Shown here piece by piece: positions 25,446 to 35,574 of a stretch of DNA of 64,000 nucleotides. The notes beneath the pieces were generated by a model. It had not been told where the DNA came from and searched no databases. It saw nothing but the letters and a program-made list of their open reading frames with translations. Source of the DNA: Gymnothorax reevesii. Taxonomy: Eukaryota > Chordata > Actinopteri > Anguilliformes > Muraenidae. Position 1 is the first letter of the stretch. The number at the start of each line of letters is the position of its first letter. The stretch is taken from contig CM056583.1 in assembly GCA_029721435.1 (NCBI GenBank), positions 49,889,620 to 49,953,619 on the forward strand, written 5' to 3'. The position numbers and the translations under genes were made by a program.

Positions 25446-25975
25446 TAATACTAGGCTACTATTATTGTCACTTAGCTTTTATCGTTATTAGTGGGAGAAA
25501 GGAATACAGCCTGATTGCTATGATCTCGCACTGAGTTAAGATCACATATTGAAAACAAATGTGTAATGTTGTCCATGCATGTTTATCCCAAAATTTTAAA
25601 CAGCAACAGGGTGTAATAATAGGAACACGCTATCCATCGTTTCTCTTCCCAATGATGCAGGCAGAAGAAATAAATGAGCAACCCTCGTATTTCATTCCAA
25701 CTTCACAAGTTTGAATGATCTGACGTAGTTTTGTTTTGAAATTCCATTCAAGTTCGCTAATGGTAATAATTTGCTAATGCCCTAGCTAGCCAGCTAACTC
25801 ATATTTGTAATGCTTAATTAGACATAAGTGGTGCAGAAAACATGCCCGAAGCAGCAAAGTAAAATGCAACATTATCGCATCATGCAGATATAGGACAGAG
25901 GCTTCTATATTCCAACACATTAAAGGTGAGGAGAGGAGCTCATTTGATTGGTGAAGATTTGACTCGGCTGTGTTA

Positions 25976-27946
25976 CAGTTTTTTCCAATTGCATAAACAC
26001 TAAAATCAAAAGTATTACTCAATTATCAAAACTTTACACAAAAGGAGCTAAACATCGGTCCAGTTCTGCACAACTATTAGCACAATGTCAGCCTCACACT
26101 TTTTGCAAAACAATACACACAGTGATTTGCAAAACACTACACACACTTGCATACATTAGACACAAAAGTTTATGATGCCACTTCCTTTCAATTCCAAAGC
26201 ACTGACTATCAAATAACCGCACCTATGAGCCAATTGGTTAAACACAGCCATCAGGTGCGGAAACACATGATTGCTTAATTGTAGACCCACCAATCAGGTT
26301 CAAGCACTATAAAAATGCAGTGGGTGAGTTCACCTGTCTTCAGCCAAAATGGAAGGAATTAGAAGAAGAGGAGTGAGGGTGTGAGGGGGAATCCAACGAG
26401 GAGGAGAAGGAGGTAGAGGGAGAGGCGGAGGCCCTGCCAGAGGAAGAGGCCGAGGTGGAGGTAGAGGAAACAGACCTGAAGCAGGAGGAGAACGGGCTCA
26501 AAGAAAAAGAGGACCAAATTTATCAAATGAAATTCGCACTACACTAGTTGACCATGTGAACCACAGATTGACAAGAAGGGAGGCAGGACTAAGAGCTCAG
26601 CAATATCTTAGCAGATATACGTTTAAATTGACTAGTGTGTACTTGACCAATGCTGAACTGCACAATCTTGTCTTTCACTGTATTTCAGACAGTTTTACAA
26701 ATTGATGCTGAGGAAATCCTGCATGAATTCACTTACATTGATGAGGCAGGGTTTAGCCTCACAAAAACAAGATGGAGGGGCAGGAATATCATTGGCCACA
26801 GGTCTATAATCAATGTCTTAGGGCAACGCAGGGATAATATCACAATTTGCGTTGCCATTACACAGAATGGGGTCCTCCACCGTCATGCCAATATGGGCCC
26901 TAATAGCACACCTCCCATTCTCACATTTTTGGACCGATTGCACAACATCTTCACAGTAGTAAAAAAAAAAAAAGAACCAGGTGCAATACATTGCCATCTG
27001 GGACAATGTGTCTTTCCACAACTCTGCTCTGGTCCAGAACTGATTTAAACACCATCCACAGTTTGCAGTTCTATTCCTTCCACCATACTTTCCTTTTCTG
27101 AACCCAATCAAAGAGTTTTTCTCAGCGTGACAGTGGAAAGTTTACGATCTGCGGCCCCAGGCTCAGGTACCCCTCATTCAGGCCATGGAGGAGGCCTGTG
27201 ACCAAATCAACGCTGCAGCTGTGCAAGGATGGATTCAACATTCAAGATGGTTCTTCCTACGTTGTCTTGCCAAAGAGGATATCGCCAGTGGTGTTGATGA
27301 AATTCTCTGGCCAGATCCTGCTAGGCGAAGAGATTCATACTGTCTAGTATTTCCTGTACTACATACACACATCTGTTTTTTTTTTTTTAACTATAATTGT
27401 AACCTGTACTGGGTACTGGATACAGTATTCTACGTTTGTGTGATTTTCTGAGCTAACAGTGTTATGCACACTACTGTAGTAGCATGAAAACTGGGACATG
27501 GTTTGTTGTGATTCTCCATGATGTTGACTGATTTGGGTATATGGAGAGAAATGAATTATCACATTAATTATTTTCATCAGTCTGCAGCATTGGCATTGAA
27601 TAGTGTTTTGTGAATTTACCCTAAATTTGTATTTTCTCCGTGTACATCACTTACAGTACACTAATCACTGGGAAGTAGAATTGCTTACACTGTAAAGTGT
27701 TTTAGGTTCAGCACAGCATTGTGCAACTGTTTCAAACAGAATTAAGTTATTTGAAATGTGTGTGTTTCATATGGAAACAAAATATGGTTTTTATAAATTA
27801 GAGCATAGTTTTTACAAGAGTGTTTCATTTCGCAAAGGATCTGAGGTGTTCTGCTTATTGGGTGCATGGTTGTGCAAATTGTGTGAAGTGTTTTAAAAAA
27901 CCGGGCCCTGTTTTCAAAAATGTGCTTAATCAATTGAAAAAAACTG
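25976..27946 (+). mobile_element. IS630/Tc1-like transposon 2, nearly full length, 1,971 bp
   Basis: The left terminus is CAGTTTTTTCCAATTGC and the right terminus is CAATTGAAAAAAACTG. They are inverted, and TA flanks each end (25974-25975 and 27947-27948). The layout is complete: a short leader with CTATAAAAATGCAGTGGG (about 26308-26325, TATA-like), an Arg/Gly-rich first coding part at 26349, and the DDE domain to about 27350. Its termini resemble those of transposon 1, which encloses it, so both belong to one lineage. The transposase is inactivated. Confidence 0.85.
26349..27451 (+). pseudogene. IS630/Tc1-like transposase, inactivated
   Basis: The gene begins MEGIRRRGVRV and hits a stop at 26382. 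After a frame change an Arg/Gly-rich segment and a helix-turn-helix region follow (NEIRTTLVDHVNHRLTRREA, about 26518-26577). The catalytic domain starts around 26700 with FTYIDEAGFSLTKTR, whose D is the first acidic residue. The second D is in IAIWDNVSFHNSALVQN (about 26985-27035), reached only by a frameshift near an A run at 26960-26972. The third is E in PPYFPFLNPIKEFFSA (about 27082-27129). In-frame stops follow ALVQN and FFSA. The C-terminal part MEEACDQINAAAVQGWIQHS is open from 27185. In life it would cut and paste the element at TA sites. The gap between the helix-turn-helix and catalytic parts may hold an intron. Confidence 0.85.
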
Positions 27947-28233
27947 TAAACGCAAACACTCCTTCTCTCCTCCCTCTTTGCCACTTGCGCCGACAGGAGG
28001 GACCGAGGTGGGACAGAGGAGTACTTGCGCCAGGCTAAGCCGGGCACAAAATTGCAACATACGCCTGGACGCACCCCGTTGGCGCGGTGCACCCCCCATT
28101 CGCCGCGCCTGCGCCTGGTCTAAGAATTTAGAGCCCAAAGACTCAAAATTGAAGACACTTGTTGCAAATGATGTGACCACGAATATAGGCCAGTTCAGAA
28201 TGCACCGTTTGCTGAAGGTTCCAAACAGCAGCA

Positions 28234-28525
28234 ATGGATGGAGGCAGAGGCCGAGGAATAGGAAGAGGAGTTTGTGTCAGAGGAGGAAGAGGAGTTTGTG
28301 TCAGAGGAGGAAGAGGAGGGGGGCAAGGAGGGAGAGGAGCAGGCCAAGGAGGGAGAGCAAGATGACCACACTTCGTCATTATGGATGAAATGAGAGCTAC
28401 AGTCATTGACCATGTCACTGTCCATGGCATGTCAATGACCGAAGCAGGACAAAGAGTCCATCCAAGCCTTAGCAGGTTCTCAGTGGCCACCATTATCTGG
28501 GCATTCAGAGAACACAACAGGTACT
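28234..28525 (+). pseudogene. N-terminal exon of the transposase of IS630/Tc1-like transposon 1
   Basis: The ATG at 28234 opens MDGGRGRGIGRGVCVRGGRG, an Arg/Gly-rich leader like that of transposon 2, and runs 43 codons to a stop at 28363. A 24-bp tandem duplication encodes the repeated RGGRGVCV block. After the stop the helix-turn-helix part is readable from 28382: MDEMRATVIDHVTVHGMSMT, then AGQRVHPSLSRFSVATIIWA and FREHNR. It ends at an AGGTACTG splice-donor-like site near 28519. The DDE domain that should follow is missing, so only a DNA-binding remnant is left. The later insertion at 23805-28136 lies upstream of the coding part. Confidence 0.75.
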
Positions 28526-29199
28526 GTATGTAGTTCTTTTTTGGCCACAGTATAGTGGAGTACAATGGTTTCATCACAGTATCCTTGCTGTAAAAAGATT
28601 GCGGAACGTGTCCTTTGATGTTTCTATTGAATGCATGTTCTTTTTTTTTTTTTTTACAGAGTCCATGCACAATTCAGTAACTGTATTTTCTTCATTTTAT
28701 TACAGTAAATTACATATGTTTCTGTGAAACACACAAATCTATGAATGCCCAATACTCTACAGTAATATGTTTTGAGAACAGATAAGAAGGTTTCTAAAAA
28801 TGTCTTGGCAGTCGTGAAAAACTATAAAAAGATCATTCTCACACCCTGAGCATTGTGTTTTCAGTTTTTTTTTTTTATTATTGTAGTATGTAATGATGCT
28901 TTGTAGTGTTTACATTTTTGCAGGCTTTGAGAGTGATTTTGCTGTCAAAGTTTAGTTTTGAGCATATGAGCAACTGCTCTGGTGTGAAAGTTTGGTTTTG
29001 AAAAAAGGATGTGAGGTTTTGTGTACGTAGCTTGAGAAAGTGTTTTGTGTTTAGAGTTTTGGGAAAATGGAGCAATGTTTCGTAGAATGTGTTTTAGCAA
29101 TCGTGAAAAACTGTAACATAAGCAAAACTCTGCTGTAAACTTATTGTAAAATTTCAGTTAAATTAACAGGCAAAAAAGGAGCAAATTCATAACAGTGTA

Positions 29200-30580
29200 C
29201 ACCCGCACTTGCACACACACTCGCAAACATTCATAAATTAAAGCCTGGGATAAATTCAAATTCTTAATTACATTAATTGTACTTGTGCCAACATTAATGG
29301 GATAAAATTTGATTGTATTTATGCTTTTTACAATACAATGTACATTGTACATTGCATATAACACATCTGAATCCATCCGACGCAGAAATAAAGAAACATC
29401 AAAGGTACCGGAAGATTCTCCAGTGACGTGTGATCAGTCCCAGCGGAACTGACACCTGATCAAAACCCTTTCTGAAACCGTTGCTGGGGTTCCGTCAGGC
29501 CAGGATTACTCCCGTGGCTGTGCGCACCCTTTCTTCCTGTCTGTCAGATGTGATGCCATACTGAAGCACCGCACACACCAGGGTGTTTCCATATTCCACT
29601 CAGGCTCCTCTCATGTTCCATACATATTTATCATATCTGTCTCGTCTCGAAATCACTCCCTTTGCTCACCTCATCCCTGGGGTTCCTCATGCTCCGCCCC
29701 ATCGCAGGCTGATCTGGCCCAGACACTCCCCCCTGCTCCCTGCTCACTCAGTAAAGCCACCAGCAGGCCAGAATGTTCTCTCCTGCTCTTCCAACCACAG
29801 CAAATTTCTTGCTCGGACTGCCTGATTTTTAAACAGAGAATCCAATATCTGGCAGGAATGTGTTTTTTTTTTTCTTCAAATGTTTACTGCTATAATTTTC
29901 CACTTATCTCCTCATTACTATTTGTACTGCTAAGCCTCACTAAAATTGCTAACACCGGGCGAGTCACTTAGGCTGCTAGGGATGCTTTCAAAGCCTGATA
30001 TACAACCTCCCAAAATATTCCCATGTCATCTCCACCAACGCAGCACTCCACTGGTAGCCTGTAACTGCTTGAATGTACTGGCAATTACGTACTTCTGGTA
30101 ACCTAGCTGCTTAGCAAAAAAACTGCCTTTTGCTTTAAAAAACAGACTGCATATCCAGCCAGATGTCCTCCAATGCACAGCCTTGGAACTTCTGGCTCCG
30201 CTCCATCTCCAAGTTTGTACTTGATGGACGTTTAATTCCCAGAACTTCATGTTGTCTTTTCTGGATTCTTGGTGCTGAAATGAATGACCCACACTGGTCA
30301 AAAAGAAAAAAAGTCTACCTTTCAAGTCCTGCCACCAAACTTCCTTTCAGTTTTCAAAGCCTTGGGTCCTTTGCTGTTTGAAATACTTAGTTTTGCCCCA
30401 CGGGAAAACTGACTGGGTGTCAACAGGGACGCTTTTGCTCTACCTGTCTGTCCTCGGGCAGCATCTTGCCCCTCTCTGCACTGACAAAACACCACTTAAC
30501 TAGTAATCCATGAATTGTAAATCCCTCAATGGTGCTGGTTTCTGCTCTGGGAGGTTTTTTTCTACTTCTGCTGGAAACTC
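29200..30580. other. Non-coding stretch, nothing recognised
   Basis: No gene or repeat family is recognised. A 16-bp perfect palindrome, TACAATGTACATTGTA, lies near 29335-29350. A short CA-rich patch at 29200-29230 adjoins the right end of the nest. The 99-codon minus-strand frame at 30026-30325 has no recognisable domain. Confidence 0.4.
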
Positions 30581-30583
30581 TAA

Positions 30584-30700
30584 AGCCGTTTTCACACTGA
30601 ACGTGAAACAAATTTTTGCGAATAATTCCCGTCTTTGCATTGACTTTGAATGTAATCTGTTGTGCGAAAAATTCGTTTCGCGTCCGATGTGAAAGCAGCT
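30584..30700. mobile_element. Harbinger-like miniature element, 117 bp
   Basis: The left terminus is AGCCGTTTTCACACTGAACG followed by TGAAACAAATTTT. The right terminus is its inverted counterpart, ending TCCGATGTGAAAGCAGCT. TAA flanks both ends (30581-30583 and 30701-30703). The first 33 bases match the terminus of the 1,054-bp element at 24392 at 29 positions, so the same transposase probably mobilised both. Confidence 0.85.
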
Positions 30701-30703
30701 TAA

Positions 30704-33650
30704 TTTCATGTTTTATTTCTGCCTCCATATGACTGTTTTCCAGACCTCACTTCCTGATTTAAAAAAAAAAAATTTGGATCAAGCTGCAGTCTCTCCAGTC
30801 ACCTATATTATCCTTGGTTACATAGCTGTAAGATGTAAGAATTTTTGTGACGTAAGAATCTGCGTATTATAAAAATGTAGAGTATAAATTGAATTTAGAT
30901 ATACAGTAAAAAGCCACTATTAAATTCTGAATGATATAAAGATGTATTACATTTAATATGTGAATTTTACCAATTTCATATATATATTTTTTTTAATCAT
31001 CGAATGTCTGCAGGGAAAGTAGTTGGCTATGTTAAGTCGTCAACATCTATCTGAAATGAATGATGTTGGCGATATCAGAGGAATAAGCATCATGTGGTGT
31101 GAAACAGGGACAATGCCTTTGGCAGACAACATGAACTGGAGCCATTGTTGCCCACATTACAAACTTTTAAACAGCAAAAAGTAAATCCTGAGTGCGCTAA
31201 GCTCCCCACTGCTGTTGTGCTCTTAAATATGGAAATCCGTCTCAGTGGCTATTCTTCGCTTTGATTAGTGCGGTCTGGCTGCGAGCCAGCACGGGTCAAT
31301 ACGAGTCCATCTGCCTCTACCGCACTGAGAGGATGTCCCTGCTACTCTGCAACATGGCTGACTCGCTGGGGCGACTAAAGCGAGGGACGCCGTCACGAGG
31401 CGCATCCGGCGACAAGGCCATCTGTTGGAACGGAGCCGAGTCAACGATGGCCAAAGCTCAAACAGCACAACAGCAGAAGAGCGGACTGCAGCTGCTGGAA
31501 AGTTAAAATATTCAGGCACAAAACCAACTGAGCAGAAATGAAGAGGAGATAAACAATCAAAGTGCGCAAAGTGTACACCCACGCGTATGCTCAACTCTTG
31601 GAAACACTCGTTTATACCTGCACGCACATTCATCTGCGCATACACACACGCCCGCACGCGCTCGCGCGCACATTCGCTCAGCGCATTCTCACGCCCACAC
31701 ATCCACGCGCACATACACACTCTCTCTCACGCACTTGCACACCTACACAAGTCAGATTAGAAAAACTGAGCACATGTGCATAAGGTCTTAATAATTAAAT
31801 CACAACCTGTATTTGCAAATTGCAAATAAAGACTAACATTCTCTGAATGAAGATGTTTGCCATCAACACTACTGTTCACCTGAAGTTGAAAAGAACGATA
31901 CCATTTTAAGCCAGCGCCATACGAGAAGAAAGACTCATCCTTCACTTGTTTTTCCTTCAACTGTCCTTTAAACCTCATTATATGCAGCTGTCATTAAATG
32001 CTATCTCAAGGACTGATGTTTGTGATCACTGAAGAGATAGTGCCACACCGCACGAACAAAATCACTTTTTGAAATTCAGCAAGCAAAAATGATTCAGCAA
32101 CTGATAACTTTTCTCCGAGCCTCTCCTCATACAAATAGAAAACCAGCTTTCTGACTGACGGCCATTTCAGTCTTTAGGAAATCTTTCGTGGAGTACTCGC
32201 ACTAATCACTTTCTAATTTCCGCGTCAGTGTGCACGATGAGAATTACCTTTGATATGCTGCCAGATGGATTTTGTTCCCTCATGTCATCTTCATGTCTCC
32301 TATGTGTCTGATATGTCAGCTTGACGCCTGCCTATCGCAACACTATTTGCGAGGTTTCTCATTTAATCACAGTTGCACTGGGACCATAATTAAAATGTAA
32401 TGCAAAATACTTCAGACGAACAGCCATTTAAATTTCCAGGCATGTTCCAGAAGAATTCCGTCACAGGCAAAATAAGCTGAGGGATCGGCTGTCCACATAT
32501 CTTAAGCTGGATCATGAATTTACTTCTCAGCATCTAGAGACAATAATTACGCTGCTTCTATTTTATCTCCCATATGCGTCAATAACTTTCAATGTTCATT
32601 TGTATTGGGTGGTCATAAATCATCCAATAACATCTGGTAAACCATAAAAAGATTCAAGAACAAATCAAATTAAACCAAACAGATAGTCACAAATTCAATG
32701 AATTACATGAAGAACAACACAATGTTACGGTGGGAAAACACGCTTTTATGATACAGATTTATCATTTTACCAACTACGTACTATACAGTACAGTATCAAC
32801 AAAGCATCGTTTATAAATTTTATCACTAACCTTTATCTTAATATATTTTTTTTCTATTATTCTGATTAATGTGACTGAAAATGGACCTCACATACAGAGC
32901 CTCACAGAGCGTTACGTTTATGGCCACGCTAAAATCACCCAGTACATCACCAGCAGCTGAGTTAATAATCCACATTTGAAAGAATGATGACGCTGATCCG
33001 GTCTAGTGCCATCATTTGCAAGAGCACATCAACAGGATTTACACAGCTCTCTCAGTCCTGGTGTTAATTCGCCTCACCCACAGCACAGCTTATTTACTGT
33101 ACCATATCATATCTCTGTATTTTCCCAGCTGGGTAGAGGAAACAAACGAGAACCAGCGCAGACACTGGCCCTTTTTAGATAAGATTTGACGCTTCGGTTT
33201 AAATAGAGCACCGCTGTTCTGTGTTCCGGCGGGAGGCGACACTCAGGAGGGAGCGGCCGATTCCGCACCTCACAGCCAAGCCTCGGCCACTTCATCACAG
33301 ACAAAGCGTGCTCAGTAGGTGACAGCACACAGCCCTCCGCCAAACAAACAGCACCATGCTGCCCTCCTGCCTCTCACTGTAAATATGACAGGGTGCTCCA
33401 ATAGAATTGGGTCGCCCGTTGTTTGCTCAAGCCAAAATGCTTCAGAGGCCAGTGGACTGCCTCTGCTGACTGAGGTGAATAACCATCTCAAAATGCACCC
33501 CTCTTGGGAACAGAACAGCTTGCAGTGTTGGACTAAGCAACACGGTCTCAGGCTGAAACGAATCAGTGCCAACTGCGGCCAGTAGCCTCACGGGGGAAGT
33601 GCATAATTAGCCTCACGCTGCTCAAGGATATGGGAGGGGAACAACTCGAT
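30704..33650. other. Non-coding stretch with a CpG-dense patch
   Basis: No gene is recognised. Between 31270 and 31470 CpG dinucleotides are frequent (GGGACGCCGTCACGAGGCGC, then CATCCGGCGACAAGG). An 81-codon plus-strand frame (31261-31506) and a 151-codon minus-strand frame (31265-31720) overlap, and neither shows a known domain. The remainder is AT-rich. Confidence 0.4.
31565..31750. repeat. Imperfect CA/CG-rich microsatellite
   Basis: Interrupted CACA, CGCGCA and CACGC words over about 190 bp, for example ACACACACGCCCGCACGCGC near 31641. Frames across it are shadows of the dinucleotide pattern. Confidence 0.7.
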
Positions 33651-34600
33651 TGGGTTAGCACTAGGGCTGAACGATTTATCATTTTTTAATCGAAATCGCG
33701 ATTTCAAACAATACAATTATGTAATCACATGCTGCGATTTAAGACTGATGCTATGCAGCGCTTCTGACTGACCCAGGATCTGTTGCGTCCCCTACTGTAC
33801 AAATACACGCTGTCTTCCTTGAGCGACAGTCATGCCGAGTCAATCTCACCAATCAGATGTGGAATGCCGCACGCATAGGAAAATCCCAATCTTTATTCAA
33901 GAGCGTGGTATTTTGATGAGTGCAGACAAATCAATTTCATGCATAGATTCTTTAAAGTTTTCCCCCAAAAATCTGCCCTTGCATTGAAATATCCCCCACT
34001 AACGCTTGGATCTGCTGCTGCGTGGACGGATTTTTTGCAGGCGAACTTCAGCCTTTTCCCCTCGCGCACAAAACTGTCTATCTCTGCTTGAAACATTTCT
34101 GCTTGCACTCGGATTTTTTCTCTTCGTGCACATAGCTGCCTCTGCGCACTTGAAATGTTTCTGCTTGCTTAGGAAACATTTCTACACGTTAGGAATTTTT
34201 TTTTTTTGCGGAACGCATCCAGTCAAAAATCGCCCACTAATAGAATGCCAGGTTCCGTATTGACCAGCGAAATTATCGCTGCCTCGTTGGAGGCCCATTC
34301 GTTTTACTTCATACAGCGTACCAGGGACGGTGACTCTAAAGCTGGATTTAAGGTTCTGTGTTGACTCCATGCAAAGTGCACGTTATCACCTCGACGCCGT
34401 CGTGGACCTTTCGAAGTTCTGCGTTGAGGTCGTTTTGCGTCATGCTGTGCCACGAAACAATTCACCTACAAACTGCTGGGTGGCGTCAGGTTTCCGAAGG
34501 ACCTGTCGTGAAATCACGTGAGACTCAAGTAGAGTGGACCAATCAGTGCCCTTGTGGTCTGCGTCACTTTGACATGCAGTTAGAAAAATTTTGAGGTGCA

Positions 34601-34603
<3 letters not shown>

Positions 34604-34631
<28 letters not shown>
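34604..34631. repeat. (AT)n microsatellite at the foldback boundary
   Basis: An uninterrupted AT run ends at the first base pairs of the palindrome. TATATTGTATAT on the far side (35575-35586) suggests insertion into a TA-rich site. Confidence 0.85.
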
Positions 34632-34634
<3 letters not shown>

Positions 34635-35574
34635 GCCTACCAAAGAAAACGTAGCCTCAGCACACAAAAACTTTGAAATGCCTACATTAATCGCGGAAAT
34701 AGCAACTGAAAAATAATATCACGCTACCGAAACTGCAAAAACCGCAACATAAACTGTTGACTCGTAGCATAAGACTATGAAACTGCAACATCTTCTATCG
34801 CATCCGTCTTTGCCATTTACTGCGCTTGCGCGTACCGGCCCAGGCTGCTTTCAGAGATAGCGGAATCAGGCGTGTCTCCTTCAGTTGGTAAGTAAAACTT
34901 CCAAATATGACGTTATTGTTAATGCAGACGTTTAACAATGAATTGTAAGACGTAGCTGTTACATCCACATTCTCGTAAATTCGCTTATTTTAGCATGTCA
35001 CCCTGCCGAAAATGAACGATGCACTGTCGATTTCGCTATAGTCTTCGAGTTGCCAACTTGACGACTTTCTCAAGATGTATACATACGTCTTGAATGGACA
35101 AACAATCCCGATTTGGAAAGTCGCCAGATTAAGCGAGAAAGTCGTCAAGTTGGCAACTCTAAGACTTTAGCGAAATCGACAGTGCATCGTTCATTTTTGG
35201 CAGGGTGACATGCCAAAATAAGCGAATTGACGAGAATGTGGATGTAACAGCTACGTCTTACAATTCATTGTTAAACATCTGCAATAAGAATAACGTCATA
35301 TTTGGAAGTTTTACTTACCAACCGAAGGAGACACGTCTGATTCCGCTATCTCTGAAAGCAGCCTGGGCCGGTACGCGCAAGCGCAGTAAATGGCAAAGAC
35401 GGATGCGAATGAAGATGTTGCAGTTTCATAGTCTTATGCTACGAGTCAAAAGTTTATGTTGCATTTTTTGCAGTTTCGGTAGCGGGGTATTATTTTTCTG
35501 TTGCTATTTCCGCGATTAATGTAGGCATTTCAAAGTTTTTGTGTGCTGAGGCTACGTTTTCTTTGGTAGGCCTG
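34632..35574. repeat. 943-bp near-perfect palindrome (foldback element)
   Basis: Two arms of about 440 bp, 34632-35071 and 35135-35574, are reverse complements of each other with roughly 96% identity by eye and no length difference. They surround a 63-bp spacer. The outer ends are CAGGCCTACC and GGTAGGCCTG. The arms meet at GCCAACTTGACGACTTTCTC on the left and GAGAAAGTCGTCAAGTTGGC on the right. The 104-codon frame at 35205-35519 runs through one arm and is not a credible protein. A transcript would fold into a very long hairpin. The element type is unknown; it may be a foldback transposon or an inverted duplication of a smaller element. Confidence 0.9.

Larger units (their letters stand above)
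23805..28136. mobile_element. Transposon with GGGCTCTAA termini, split by two further insertions
   Basis: The left terminus is GGGCTCTAATTTTTTGGCGC and the right terminus ends AAGAATTTAGAGCCC. They are inverted over GGGCTCTAA, and subterminal GCGC-rich words (GGCGCAGCGCAGG on the left, CGCGCCTGCGCC on the right) are also related. AAA flanks both sides (23802-23804 and 28137-28139), suggesting a 3-bp target duplication. The elements at 24392-25445 and 25976-27946 are later insertions. Without them about 1.3 kb remain and no transposase is readable. The termini recall an abundant fish miniature family; superfamily not assigned. Confidence 0.7.
23478..29113 (+). mobile_element. IS630/Tc1-like transposon 1, host of further insertions
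   Basis: The left terminus is CAGTTTTTCACAATTGC (from 23478). The right terminus is GCAATCGTGAAAAACTG (to 29113), its inverted match with one difference. Each is directly flanked by TA (23476-23477 and 29114-29115), the target site of IS630/Tc1/mariner transposases. After removing the insertion at 23805-28136 about 1.3 kb remain, including an N-terminal transposase exon at 28234. The catalytic domain is absent, so this copy is non-autonomous. It sits inside the miniature element at 23370-29199. Confidence 0.8.
23370..29199. mobile_element. Outermost element of a nested cluster (miniature transposon split by insertions)
   Basis: The left end reads TACACTGTTATAAACT (23370-23385). The right end, reversed, reads TACACTGTTATGAATT (29199-29184), a 14-of-16 match. 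The tetranucleotide CACC flanks both ends directly (23366-23369 and 29200-29203). Without the inserted elements only about 190 bp remain, including inverted TTAACAGTTAAATTAAC-like motifs on the left and CAGTTAAATTAACAGG on the right. This suggests a small palindromic miniature element. The superfamily is unknown and the 4-bp flank may be coincidence. Confidence 0.5.

Noticed and set aside
28143..28670. 175-codon minus-strand frame, the longest in the window
   Set aside because: It is antisense to the Arg/Gly-coding GGAGGAAGA repeats of the transposase leader; its Pro/Leu/Ser-rich stretch is the mirror of that repeat.
35205..35519. 104-codon frame inside the palindrome
   Set aside because: It runs through one arm of the inverted repeat and resembles no protein.
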